Part shown: positions 46,364 to 54,800 of the stretch, in pieces
How the letters are laid out: every line of letters begins with the position of its first letter
Position numbering within the stretch: position 1 is the first letter of the stretch
Source of the DNA: Defluviimonas salinarum
Lineage (GTDB): Bacteria > Pseudomonadota > Alphaproteobacteria > Rhodobacterales > Rhodobacteraceae
Assembly (NCBI RefSeq): GCF_026013545.1
Contig: NZ_JAPDOG010000015.1
Location: forward strand, 53,589-117,588
Length of the DNA: 64,000 nucleotides
Reading direction: 5' to 3'
Position numbers and translations under genes: made by a program
Notes under the pieces: model-generated
Databases searched by the model: none
What the model was told of the DNA's origin: nothing
Seen by the model: only the letters and a program-made list of their open reading frames with translations

Positions 46364-47290
46364 GTGGCCCGAGACCACCGACCCGATATCGATTTCCGAA
46401 CGCCGATGCGCCGCATCCTGATTGGGGCGCTCGTCTTCGTCTTGGCGTTGACGTTTCTGATCTGGCGCATCGACAGCCCGCGGGTCGAGCAGTTTCGCGC
46501 GGCCGTCATCGACCGCGTCGTGCCCAACCTTGACTGGGCGCTCCTGCCGGTCACGAAGTTCGTCGACATGGTCGAAGGCTTCCAGTCCTATGCGAGCCTT
46601 TACGAGCAGAATCAGGAACTGCGCCGCGAGCTGCAGCAGATGAAGGCTTGGAAGGAGGCGGCGGTTCAGCTCGAACAGCAGAACGCCAAGCTTCTCGCGC
46701 AGAACCAGGTGAGGCTCGATCCCAAGCTCACCTCGGTCTCTGGCGTCGTGCTGGCCGATGCCGGTTCGCCGTTCCGGCAGTCGGTGCTCCTCAACGTCGG
46801 CGCACGCGACGGAATCGTCGATGGCTGGGCCACGATGGACGGGCTCGGACTCGTGGGCCGGATCTCAGGGGTCGGCCAGACCACTGCCCGGGTGATCCTG
46901 CTGACCGACGCCTCGAGCCGGATCCCCGTGACGATCCAGCCTTCCGGCCAGAAGGCGATGCTCGTCGGAGACAATTCCGCCGCGCCTCCGGTCGAATTCC
47001 TAGAGGCGCCCGAGCAGGTGCGCCCCGGCGACCGCGTGATCTCCTCGGGCGACGGCGGCGTGTTTCCGGCTGGTCTCCTCGTCGGGCAGGTCGAACTGGA
47101 CAAGGACCGCCGGCTCCGGGTGCGGCTCGCCGCCGATTACGAGCGGCTCAATTTCCTGCGCGTGCTGCGCAGCCACCCCGCCGAACAGATCACCGCGCCC
47201 GGAAGGCTGATCGCGCCGGCCATCCCCCCGCGCGCCGATACCCTCCCCGCCGCCGAGGCGGCACAGCAACCGGAGGCCGGCGATGGTTGA
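46364..47290 (+). CDS. mreC: Rod shape-determining protein MreC
   Basis: 308 residues. Bitopic inner-membrane protein: cytoplasmic N-terminus, one helix (ILIGALVFVLALTFLIW), coiled-coil (YASLYEQNQELRRELQQMKAWKEAAVQLEQQNAKL) and periplasmic double beta-barrel that binds PBP2. GTG start at 46364; ATG at 46406 would delete part of the N-terminus. Overlaps mreD by eight bases. Confidence 0.93.
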   Translation: MARDHRPDIDFRTPMRRILIGALVFVLALTFLIWRIDSPRVEQFRAAVIDRVVPNLDWALLPVTKFVDMVEGFQSYASLYEQNQELRRELQQMKAWKEAAVQLEQQNAKLLAQNQVRLDPKLTSVSGVVLADAGSPFRQSVLLNVGARDGIVDGWATMDGLGLVGRISGVGQTTARVILLTDASSRIPVTIQPSGQKAMLVGDNSAAPPVEFLEAPEQVRPGDRVISSGDGGVFPAGLLVGQVELDKDRRLRVRLAADYERLNFLRVLRSHPAEQITAPGRLIAPAIPPRADTLPAAEAAQQPEAGDG

Positions 47291-47822
47291 CCCCGCCACC
47301 GCCCGGCGCCTCCGCCACTGCCTGCTCTTCCTCGGCCTCGCCGCGGCGATCCTCTTCGCGCGGCTGCTGCCGCTGTCCACCGTGCCTCCGCGTTTCCCCG
47401 GGCCCGACCTCATTCTCTGCCTCGCGCTCGTCTGGGTGATGCGCCGTCCGGATCAGGTGCCCGCTCTGGTGATCGCGATGGTGTTTCTCGTCGACGACAT
47501 CCTCGCGATGCGTCCGCCGGGATTGTGGGCGCTGATCGTGCTCCTCGGCACCGAGTTCCTGCGTGGCCGCGAGGCGACCCTGCGCGACCTTCCGTTCGCC
47601 GTCGAATGGAGTATGGCCGGCGCGCTGATCCTCACGATGATGCTCGCCAACTGGTTCGTGCTGGCGGTCTTCATGGTACCGCAGATCGGTCTCGGACCGA
47701 CGGTACTCCATGCCCTTGCCACCGGCCTCGCCTACCCGCTCGTCCTCGCGGCAACGCTCGCGGTGTTGCGGCTGCGCGGCCCGGCGCGGGGCGAGCCCGA
47801 CACCCGCGGAGGGTGGCGATGA
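47283..47822 (+). CDS. mreD: Rod shape-determining protein MreD
   Basis: 179 residues, almost entirely hydrophobic, with about five membrane segments (for example HCLLFLGLAAAILFARLLPL and LIVLLGTEFL). Elongasome subunit. MreD is poorly conserved in sequence, so its identification rests on length, hydropathy and position between mreC and mrdA. Its stop overlaps the mrdA start by ATGA. Confidence 0.88.
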   Translation: MVDPATARRLRHCLLFLGLAAAILFARLLPLSTVPPRFPGPDLILCLALVWVMRRPDQVPALVIAMVFLVDDILAMRPPGLWALIVLLGTEFLRGREATLRDLPFAVEWSMAGALILTMMLANWFVLAVFMVPQIGLGPTVLHALATGLAYPLVLAATLAVLRLRGPARGEPDTRGGWR

Positions 47823-49759
47823 GACGCCCCCCCCGCGACAGCCAGGAAAGCTTCCGCACAATCAGCCGCCGGGGCCTGATGCTCGCCTCGCTTCAGGCGG
47901 TCTTCATCGGGACTCTCGCGTACCGGATGCGCTACCTGCAGGTCGACCAGGCGGATGAGTTCCGGCTCCTCGCCGAGGAGAACAGCATCAAGGTGCGGCT
48001 TCTGCCGCCCGCACGCGGCCTGATCGTCGACCGCAACGGCGCGGTCGTCGCCAGCAACGAGCAGAACTACCGCATCACCATCATCAAGGAAGATGCCGAC
48101 GACACCGAAGCCGTGCTCGACCGGCTCGCGCGGCTCATTCCGCTGTCCGACGACGACCGCGAGCGCACCCTCAAGGAGGCCGGCCGCACGCCGACGCTGC
48201 CGATCACCGTCGCCGACCGGTTGAGCTGGGAAGAGTTCAGCCGCATCGCGGTCAACGCACCGGCCCTGCCCGGCGTCACCACGGAGGTCGGCCTGTCGCG
48301 CCACTACCCGCTCGGCCCTGACCTTGCCCATGTGCTCGGCTATGTCGGCCCGGTCAGCGACTACGACCTGTCGAAGATCGAGGACCCCGATCCGCTGCTG
48401 AAGATCCCGCGCTTCCAGATCGGCAAGATCGGGCTTGAGGCCAAGCTCGAGGCGGATCTGCGCGGCAAGGCGGGGTCGCGCCGGATCGAGGTGAACTCCA
48501 CCGGCCGCGTGATGCGTGAGATTGACCGCAAGAAGGGCGATCCGGGCGCAAGCATTCAGATCACCATCGACCGGCGGCTGCAGAATTACGTCCAGGCCCG
48601 GCTTGGCAGCGAAAGTGCCGCTGCCGTAGTGATCGATGTCCGGACCGGCGACATCCTGGCGATCAACTCGGCGCCGAGCTTCGATCCGAACATGTTCGTG
48701 CGCGGTATTTCCGGCCCCGAATACCGTACGCTGACTGAGAACGACCACCGCCCGCTCGCCGACAAGTCGGTGCAGGGCGCCTATCCGCCGGGCTCGACCT
48801 TCAAGATGGTGGTTGCGCTCGCGGCGCTCGAGGCAGGCGTGATCGGGACAGGCGACACCGTCTGGTGCCCGGGCTATACGAAGCTCGGCAACCGCAGGTT
48901 CCATTGCTGGAAACGCGGCGGACACGGCCATGTCGCTCTGACCGAGAGCCTCCAGAAATCCTGCGACGTCTTCTATTACGAGGCGGCCCAGCGCGTCGGC
49001 ATCGACGCGGTGGCGGCGATGGCTCGGCGGCTCGGGATCGGGGTGCGCTTCGACCTGCCGATGTCGGCGATCTCGGAAGGGCTCGCGCCGGACAAACAAT
49101 GGAAGCAGGAGAAATACGGCCAGGGCTGGATGATGGGTGACACGCTCAACTCCGGCATCGGCCAGGGCTATGTGCTTGCCTCGCCGCTGCAGCTCGCGGT
49201 GATGAGCGCGCGGATCGCTACCGGGCGTGAGGTGATGCCGCGGCTGGTACGCTCGCTCAACGGGGTAGAGGTTCCCTTGGCCGAGCCGCCCTCGCTCGGA
49301 CTGAACGAGAATGCTCTGCGCGCGGTGCGCAAGGGCATGTTCGACGTGTCGAACTCGCAGCGCGGCACCGCCTACCGCTCGCGCATCGTCGACGAGACGA
49401 TGTGGATGGCGGGCAAGACCGGCACCAGCCAGGTGCGCAACATCACGGCCGCCGAACGCGCTCGCGGCGTCACCAAGAACGAGGACCTGCCGTGGGAACG
49501 GCGCGACCACGCGCTCTTCGTTGCCTTCGCGCCCTATGACGCGCCGCGGATCGCGGTCTCGGTCGTGGTCGAGCACGGCGGCGGCGGCTCTCTCGCGGCG
49601 GCGCCGATCGCGCGCGACATCGTGCTGCAGGCGCTGAACGAAGGCTTTCCGCCGCTCACCGCCTATCCGGCCGACCAACGGGAGGGGATCGAGGCCGCGC
49701 GCGAAGAGCTGCAACTCATGGAGCCCGAAGGGCCGAGCGGGGGCCGGTCGCGCGCATGA
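47819..49759 (+). CDS. mrdA: Penicillin-binding protein 2
   Basis: 646 residues. Peptidoglycan transpeptidase for side-wall growth. One N-terminal membrane anchor (GLMLASLQAVFIGTLAYRMRYLQV), a pedestal domain with PARGLIVDRNGAVVASNEQNYRI, then the transpeptidase with GSTFKM (catalytic Ser-x-x-Lys), a Ser-Cys-Asp motif in QKSCDVFYY and KTGTSQ (third motif). Starts and ends by ATGA overlap with mreD and rodA. Complete. Confidence 0.97.
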   Translation: MRRPPRDSQESFRTISRRGLMLASLQAVFIGTLAYRMRYLQVDQADEFRLLAEENSIKVRLLPPARGLIVDRNGAVVASNEQNYRITIIKEDADDTEAVLDRLARLIPLSDDDRERTLKEAGRTPTLPITVADRLSWEEFSRIAVNAPALPGVTTEVGLSRHYPLGPDLAHVLGYVGPVSDYDLSKIEDPDPLLKIPRFQIGKIGLEAKLEADLRGKAGSRRIEVNSTGRVMREIDRKKGDPGASIQITIDRRLQNYVQARLGSESAAAVVIDVRTGDILAINSAPSFDPNMFVRGISGPEYRTLTENDHRPLADKSVQGAYPPGSTFKMVVALAALEAGVIGTGDTVWCPGYTKLGNRRFHCWKRGGHGHVALTESLQKSCDVFYYEAAQRVGIDAVAAMARRLGIGVRFDLPMSAISEGLAPDKQWKQEKYGQGWMMGDTLNSGIGQGYVLASPLQLAVMSARIATGREVMPRLVRSLNGVEVPLAEPPSLGLNENALRAVRKGMFDVSNSQRGTAYRSRIVDETMWMAGKTGTSQVRNITAAERARGVTKNEDLPWERRDHALFVAFAPYDAPRIAVSVVVEHGGGGSLAAAPIARDIVLQALNEGFPPLTAYPADQREGIEAAREELQLMEPEGPSGGRSRA

Positions 49760-50895
49760 GCTACCTGGAATACAACGTCAAGACGGTGCCGACGGGCCTG
49801 CGCAAGGTCCTCCACGTCAACTGGCCGCTGGTACTGCTGCTGACCGCGGTCGCCTCGGTCGGCTTCCTGATGCTCTATTCGGTCGCGGGGGGACGGATCG
49901 AGGTCTGGGCCGAGCCGCAGATGGAACGGTTCGCGGTCGGGATCGTGGCGATGCTCGCGATCGGCTTCGTACCGATCTGGTTCTGGCGCAACCTCTCGGC
50001 AGTGGCCTATCTCGTCTCGCTTCTCCTTCTGGTCGCGGTCGAGATCGTCGGCACGATCGGCATGGGCGCCCAGCGCTGGATCGAGCTCGGCCCCCTCAGG
50101 CTGCAGCCGTCGGAGCTGATGAAGATCGCGCTGGTGATGCTGCTCGCGGCCTATTACGACTGGCTCGACGTCAAGAAGGTCTCGCATCCGCTCTGGGTCA
50201 TCATCCCGGTAGTGATCGTGCTGGTGCCGACCTTCCTCGTTCTGAAGCAGCCTGATCTCGGCACCGCGATCCTCCTTCTTGCCGGCGGCGGCATCGTGAT
50301 GTTCGTGGCCGGGGTGAGCCTGTGGTACTTCGCCGCGGTGATCGCGCTCGCCGTCGGGCTGGTGTTCACGGTGTTCGAGAGCCGCGGCACCGAATGGCAG
50401 CTGATCAAGGACTACCAGTTCCGCCGCATCGACACCTTCCTCGACCCGAGCACCGACCCCTTGGGTGCGGGCTACAACATCACCCAGGCGCAGATCGCGC
50501 TGGGATCCGGTGGCTGGGCCGGCAAGGGCTACATGCAGGGCACCCAGTCGCGGCTGAACTTCCTGCCGGAAAAGCACACCGACTTCATCTTCACGACGCT
50601 CGCCGAGGAGTTCGGCTTCATCGGCGCCGTCTCGCTGCTCACGCTCTATGTGCTGATCCTGGTCTTCTGCATCCAGTCGGCGCTGTCGAACCGCGACCGG
50701 TTCTCGGCGCTCCTGACCTTCGGCGTGGGCGGCACGTTCTTCCTGTTCTTCATGGTGAACATGTCAATGGTCACAGGGTTGATGCCGGTCGTCGGTGTGC
50801 CGCTGCCGCTCGTCTCCTATGGCGGCACCGCGATGATCATCCTTCTCGGCGCCTTCGGCCTCGTCCAAAGCGCCCATATCCACCGACCGAGGTGA
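49756..50895 (+). CDS. rodA: Peptidoglycan glycosyltransferase RodA
   Basis: 379 residues, SEDS family, ten hydrophobic segments. Polymerises glycan strands from lipid II with PBP2. Motifs: MGAQRWIELGPLRLQPSELMKIALVM, KQPDLGTAILL, the QAQIALGSGGWAGKGYMQGTQSRLNFLPEKHTDFIF loop with the catalytic Asp, and GVPLPLVSYGGTA near the end. Coupled to mrdA by ATGA. Confidence 0.97.
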   Translation: MSYLEYNVKTVPTGLRKVLHVNWPLVLLLTAVASVGFLMLYSVAGGRIEVWAEPQMERFAVGIVAMLAIGFVPIWFWRNLSAVAYLVSLLLLVAVEIVGTIGMGAQRWIELGPLRLQPSELMKIALVMLLAAYYDWLDVKKVSHPLWVIIPVVIVLVPTFLVLKQPDLGTAILLLAGGGIVMFVAGVSLWYFAAVIALAVGLVFTVFESRGTEWQLIKDYQFRRIDTFLDPSTDPLGAGYNITQAQIALGSGGWAGKGYMQGTQSRLNFLPEKHTDFIFTTLAEEFGFIGAVSLLTLYVLILVFCIQSALSNRDRFSALLTFGVGGTFFLFFMVNMSMVTGLMPVVGVPLPLVSYGGTAMIILLGAFGLVQSAHIHRPR

Positions 50896-50897
50896 CG

Positions 50898-51839
50898 ATG
50901 CCGATCAAGGTCTATTTCGCCGCCGGAGCCGAACGCTGGCCAGCCTACCGCGAACCGCTTAGGGCCGCGCTGTCCGAACTCGGGATCGCCGCGGACCTGT
51001 CCGACAGCGCGCCTGACCCGGCGGCGGTCGATTACATCGTCTACGCGCCGGGCGGCCCGGTCACCGACTTCTCCCCCTATACCGGCTGCAAGGCGGTCCT
51101 GAGCCTCTGGGCCGGGGTCGAGCGCATCGTCTCCAATCCGACGCTGACCCAGCCCCTGACGCGGATGGTCGATCAGGGCCTGACGGAAGGCATGGTCGAA
51201 TACGTCACCGGCCATGTCCTGCGCCACCACCTCTGCATCGACGCGCATATTCACGGCCAGGACGGCATCTGGCGCCAAGCCTCCCTGCTGCCGCCGCTCG
51301 CGCGCGAGCGGCCGGTGGCGATGCTCGGCCTCGGCGCGCTCGGTCAAGCCTGCGCGGCTGCGCTCGCGGCGCTGAACTTCCCGGTCTTGGGCTGGAGCCG
51401 CAGCCCGAAGTCGATCCCCGGCATCGACTGCCACTCCGGCGACACGGGCCTCGCCTACGTCCTGTCGCGCGCGGAGATCGCCGTGCTTCTGCTGCCGCTC
51501 ACCGCCGATACGCGCGACCTGATGACCGCCGGAAGGCTGGCGCTGATGCCCGAAGGTGCCGCGATCATCAATCCCGGCCGTGGCCCGCTGATCGACGACG
51601 CGGCCCTTCTTGCGGCCCTCGATGCCGGCCAGATCGGCCACGCGACGCTCGACGTCTTCCGGGAGGAACCGCTGCCCCCCGGCCATCCGTTCTGGGCGCA
51701 TCCGAAGGTCACCGTCACGCCGCACATCGCCGCCGAGACCCGCCCCACCACCGCCGCGCGCGTCGTGGCCGAGAACATCCGCCGCGGCGAGGCGGGCGAG
51801 CCCCTCCTCCACCGCGTCGACCGAGAACTCGGTTACTGA
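50898..51839 (+). CDS. ghrA: Glyoxylate/hydroxypyruvate reductase A-like dehydrogenase
   Basis: 313 residues, D-2-hydroxyacid dehydrogenase family. NAD(P) loop VAMLGLGALGQACAAALAAL, NPGRGPLIDDAALLAALDAGQIGHATLDVFREEPLP with the catalytic Glu and Arg region, and HPKVTVTPHIAAETRP holding the catalytic His. Probably reduces glyoxylate or hydroxypyruvate. It follows rodA by two bases, so it is a passenger of the elongasome operon; a link to cell-wall growth is not implied by known function. Confidence 0.9.
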   Translation: MPIKVYFAAGAERWPAYREPLRAALSELGIAADLSDSAPDPAAVDYIVYAPGGPVTDFSPYTGCKAVLSLWAGVERIVSNPTLTQPLTRMVDQGLTEGMVEYVTGHVLRHHLCIDAHIHGQDGIWRQASLLPPLARERPVAMLGLGALGQACAAALAALNFPVLGWSRSPKSIPGIDCHSGDTGLAYVLSRAEIAVLLLPLTADTRDLMTAGRLALMPEGAAIINPGRGPLIDDAALLAALDAGQIGHATLDVFREEPLPPGHPFWAHPKVTVTPHIAAETRPTTAARVVAENIRRGEAGEPLLHRVDRELGY

Positions 51840-51842
51840 GTC

Positions 51843-52637
51843 TTACCGCAGCTTCGGAGGCCGCGCCGGATCCATGCCCGGCGCTGAGGGCGCCAGCACC
51901 TGCGCCGTCTCCACCTGCGGCTCCGGTAGGTCGAACCTGAGCGCCACGCGCAGGATCCGCGACGTGAGCGCGTCGTCCGCCGTCAGGAAGGCGACGTCGA
52001 TCTCTCCCGCCTCGATGCCGGAGAAGACCAGCGCCTCCGACACCGCCTTGGCGAGCGCCGTCTCGGCCCCGGCCCGCGCCCCCTCGAAGGCGAGAAGATG
52101 CCCGCGCCGGCCGCCCTCGTAGCCGACGGCCACCAGATGCGCCGCCCACGCCAGCCCGGCGAGGCCCGCGAGCTTGGCATCGAGCGCCGCGACCACCGCC
52201 TCGGGCAGGCCCGCCGGGGCCGCGACCGAGATGGGCCGCGCCTCGGTATGCTCGGGCACATGGGCGAGCGTCCCTGCGAGCCAAGCGAGCGCCTCGGCCG
52301 GCATCAGGAACTCCGACGGCGCCACGCCCAGATTTAGCCCGAGACCGACGCCCTGCCCCGCCAGTTCCCGCGCCACCACCCGGCCGGGCAGGGCGACATA
52401 GGGCACCACCGCCTCAGCGAAGGCCGCGAGCCGTTCCTCGCTGTCGAACGCGACCGCGAACGGCCCCTCCTCCAGCGCGAAGAGCTGCGGTGCGACTGCG
52501 TCGTCCACCGGCTCGGCCTGCAGGAGCAGGAACAGCTCCGCATCGGCCAGCCGCTCGTAGAAGCGCAGCCGCGCCGCGTCGTCCTCGGGCGCTGCCGCCA
52601 TCGCTGCATGGGCGCGGTCCAGTATCGTCTCAGCCAT
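51843..52637 (-). CDS. SseB-family protein
   Basis: 264 residues, Ala/Glu-rich, soluble. DAARLRFYERLADAELFLLLQAE, FALEEGPFAVAFDSEERLAAFAEAVVPYVALPGRVVARELAGQGVGLGLNLGVAPSEFLMPAEALAWL is the typical SseB N-terminal domain; the C-terminal half corresponds to the SseB C-terminal extension. Cellular role not established. Overlaps the stop of the UDG-family gene by eight bases, so the two are co-translated. Confidence 0.85.
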   Translation of the reverse strand: MAETILDRAHAAMAAAPEDDAARLRFYERLADAELFLLLQAEPVDDAVAPQLFALEEGPFAVAFDSEERLAAFAEAVVPYVALPGRVVARELAGQGVGLGLNLGVAPSEFLMPAEALAWLAGTLAHVPEHTEARPISVAAPAGLPEAVVAALDAKLAGLAGLAWAAHLVAVGYEGGRRGHLLAFEGARAGAETALAKAVSEALVFSGIEAGEIDVAFLTADDALTSRILRVALRFDLPEPQVETAQVLAPSAPGMDPARPPKLR

Positions 52638-53226
52638 CGTCCAGAACCTCCGAAATCCGCGCCCGCGCGGCCGGCAAGAGCTCGGCCTCGAACCAGGGAT
52701 TGCGTTTCAGCCAGCCGATATTGCGCCAGGACGGATGAGGCAAGGGAAAGACGCGCGGCGCGTGGTCACGCCAGCCTGCGACCGTCTCCGTCACGCCACC
52801 CTTCGCCGCCCCGGAACCGAGGTGCCAGCGATGCGCGTAGCCGCCGACGAGAAAGGTCACGCGGACCTCCGGAAGCCCCGCCATCACCCGGCCGTGCCAG
52901 GTCTCCGCGCAGCGTCGCGGCGGCGGCAGGTCAGCGCCCTTCGCGTCGTAGCCGGGAAAACAGAAGGCCATCGGCACGATCGCCACCCGGTCGCGGTCGT
53001 AGAAATCCGCCTCGTCAAGGCCGAGCCAATCTCTGAGCCGGTCACCCGACGGGTCGGTGAAGGGCCGGCCCGAGGCATGGACCCGCGCGCCGGGCGCCTG
53101 GCCGGCGATCAGCACCCGCGCCGCGGGCCGGAACCACACGACCGGGCGCGGCTCATGTGCGGTCGCGGTCCGCGCGAAGTCCCCGGCGCAAAGCCGGCAG
53201 GCGGATATCTCGTCGGTTACTGTCAT
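52630..53226 (-). CDS. Uracil-DNA glycosylase-family protein with four cysteines
   Basis: 198 residues. Motif A-type GQAPGARVHASGRPFTDPSGDR and the C-terminal LPHPSWRNIGW (HPS motif) place it in the UDG superfamily (COG1573 type). Four Cys (CRLC at the N-terminus, then AFCF and RRCAE) could hold a 4Fe-4S cluster as in family 4 enzymes. Glycosylase activity is likely but not certain. The ATG at 53226 (MTVTDEISACRLC) gives the family-like start; a longer one at 53289 lacks a ribosome site. Confidence 0.82.
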   Translation of the reverse strand: MTVTDEISACRLCAGDFARTATAHEPRPVVWFRPAARVLIAGQAPGARVHASGRPFTDPSGDRLRDWLGLDEADFYDRDRVAIVPMAFCFPGYDAKGADLPPPRRCAETWHGRVMAGLPEVRVTFLVGGYAHRWHLGSGAAKGGVTETVAGWRDHAPRVFPLPHPSWRNIGWLKRNPWFEAELLPAARARISEVLDDG

Positions 53227-53313
53227 GGCCGCACTCTGCCCGGCCGGCCGGCGCGGGAAAACCCGGAATCGCTTCACTTCGACGGTCATGGAAATATCAC
53301 TTGTGCCCAGACT

Positions 53314-53337
53314 ATATTTCTATAATATTAGAAATAT
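53314..53337 (+). promoter_or_regulatory. ArsR operator/promoter
   Basis: ATATTTC (53314-53320), ten bases, GAAATAT (53331-53337): a perfect 7-bp inverted repeat that overlaps a TATAAT (53321-53326) and the start codon of the arsR-like gene. A further GAAATAT lies at 53291-53297. The whole block is strikingly AT-rich in a GC-rich genome, as expected for a self-repressed metal sensor. Confidence 0.65.
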
Positions 53338-53686
53338 GAAACATACAGCCGCCCCCGCCCCCATCGCAGAACTGCCCGTCGAAGTCGCCGCCTCGACCTT
53401 CTCGGCACTCGGTTCCGAACAGCGCCTCGCGGTGCTCGGCGCACTGGTGCGGGCGGGGTCCGAGGGGCTGACGATCGGCGCGCTCGGCGAGCGTTGCGGC
53501 GTGACCGGCTCGACCCTGACGCACCATTTGAGGATTCTCGCGCATACCGGCCTCGTGACCCAGACGAAGCAGGGTAGATCGATCATCTGCGCGGCGATCG
53601 CCTACGATCAGGTCCGCGCGCTGTCGGACTTTCTGCTGCGCGAATGCTGCGCCGACTGCGCCGACAAGAGGCACCATCATGGCTGA
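53336..53686 (+). CDS. ArsR/SmtB-family metal-responsive repressor
   Basis: 116 residues with winged HTH (EQRLAVLGALVRAGSEGLTIGALGERCGVTGSTLTHHLRILAHTGLV). The usual N-terminal ELCVC is absent; the C-terminus LRECCADCADKRHHHG offers Cys and His metal ligands. It overlaps the following permease gene by eight bases, so it likely regulates that permease. The ATG at 53336 sits in the operator, so the mRNA may be leaderless or nearly so. Confidence 0.9.
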   Translation: MKHTAAPAPIAELPVEVAASTFSALGSEQRLAVLGALVRAGSEGLTIGALGERCGVTGSTLTHHLRILAHTGLVTQTKQGRSIICAAIAYDQVRALSDFLLRECCADCADKRHHHG

Positions 53687-54719
53687 AACCACCCATTCCC
53701 ATTCCGGGCACAGCCACGGCGCCCGCTTCGACCGTGCCTGGCTCCTGCTCGCGGCACTCCTGGCGGCGGTGGCGGTCATGGATGCCGCGGCACTCTGGCC
53801 CGTCGTGCGCTTCACCGGCGGCGCGCTTCTGGATACCGCGCCCTTCATCGCCTTCGCGGTTCTCGCCATCGGCGGGCTCAAGGCCAGCGGCGCCGAGAAC
53901 CTCGTCGCCCGCGCCTTCCAAGGGCGCGAGGTGCGGATGATCATGCTCGCTGCCCTGGTCGGCGGGCTCGCGCCGTTCTGCTCTTGCGAGGTGATCCCCT
54001 TCATCGCCGCGCTTCTCGCGCTCGGCGCGCCCTTGAGCGCGGTGATGGCCTTCTGGCTCGCCTCGCCGCTGATGGACCCGGCGATGTTCCTGATCACCTC
54101 GGGAACGCTCGGGCTCGACTTCGCGCTTGCCAAGACTGCCGCCGCGGTGGGGCTCGGGCTGATGGGCGGCTTCGGCACCTGGGCTTTCGCCGCGACGCCC
54201 GTCTTCCGCGATCCGCTCCGGGCGCAAAACGCCCCGCGGTGCGAAACAAGCTGCTGCGGATCGAAGACACCGTTTTCCGGGACACCGGTCTGGCGGTTCT
54301 GGAATGACCCCGCGCGCCGCGCCACCTTCCGCGCCGCGGCTCTGGAGAATGCGGGTTTCCTCCTGAAGTGGCTGACGCTCGCCTATGCGGTCGAGGCGGT
54401 GATGATCCGCTATGTTCCCGCCGAGTGGATCGCCGATCTCGTCGGCGGACCCGGCCTCGGACCGATCGTGCTCGGCGCTCTCTTAGGCGCTCCGGCCTAC
54501 CTCAACGGCTACGCCGCGGTGCCGCTCGTCGACGCGCTGCTCAACCAGGGCATGTCGAACGGCGCGGCGATGAGTTTCATGCTCGCGGGCGGCGTGAGCT
54601 GCATTCCCGCCGCGATCGCCGTCTGGGCGCTGGTGAAGCCGCGCGTCTTCGCGGCCTATCTCGGCTATGCCTTTGCCGGCTCGGTCATCGCCGGCCTTCT
54701 CTGGCAGAGCATCGCCTGA
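53679..54719 (+). CDS. Metal-efflux permease (SO_0444/DUF318 family)
   Basis: 346 residues with eight or more hydrophobic segments. His-rich N-terminus (HSHSGHSHG), the motif GGLAPFCSCEVIPFIAALLALG with the CSC pair, SPLMDPAMF, a cytoplasmic CETSCCGSK cluster and APAYLNGYAAVPLVDALL. Family members export copper/zinc or organo-arsenicals; the exact metal is uncertain. Coupled to the upstream ArsR gene. Confidence 0.88.
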   Translation: MAETTHSHSGHSHGARFDRAWLLLAALLAAVAVMDAAALWPVVRFTGGALLDTAPFIAFAVLAIGGLKASGAENLVARAFQGREVRMIMLAALVGGLAPFCSCEVIPFIAALLALGAPLSAVMAFWLASPLMDPAMFLITSGTLGLDFALAKTAAAVGLGLMGGFGTWAFAATPVFRDPLRAQNAPRCETSCCGSKTPFSGTPVWRFWNDPARRATFRAAALENAGFLLKWLTLAYAVEAVMIRYVPAEWIADLVGGPGLGPIVLGALLGAPAYLNGYAAVPLVDALLNQGMSNGAAMSFMLAGGVSCIPAAIAVWALVKPRVFAAYLGYAFAGSVIAGLLWQSIA

Positions 54720-54800
54720 CCGTTCCACCGACCGTTGCCCCCTGTGCGGTTTTCCGCTAAGCCCGGCAAAACAGGGCCGTAGCGGGGAGGGAGAGCGCGG

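Noticed and set aside
47732..49714. A 660-codon minus-strand frame
   Set aside because: Antisense to mrdA and low in hydrophobic structure; typical GC-skewed artefact.
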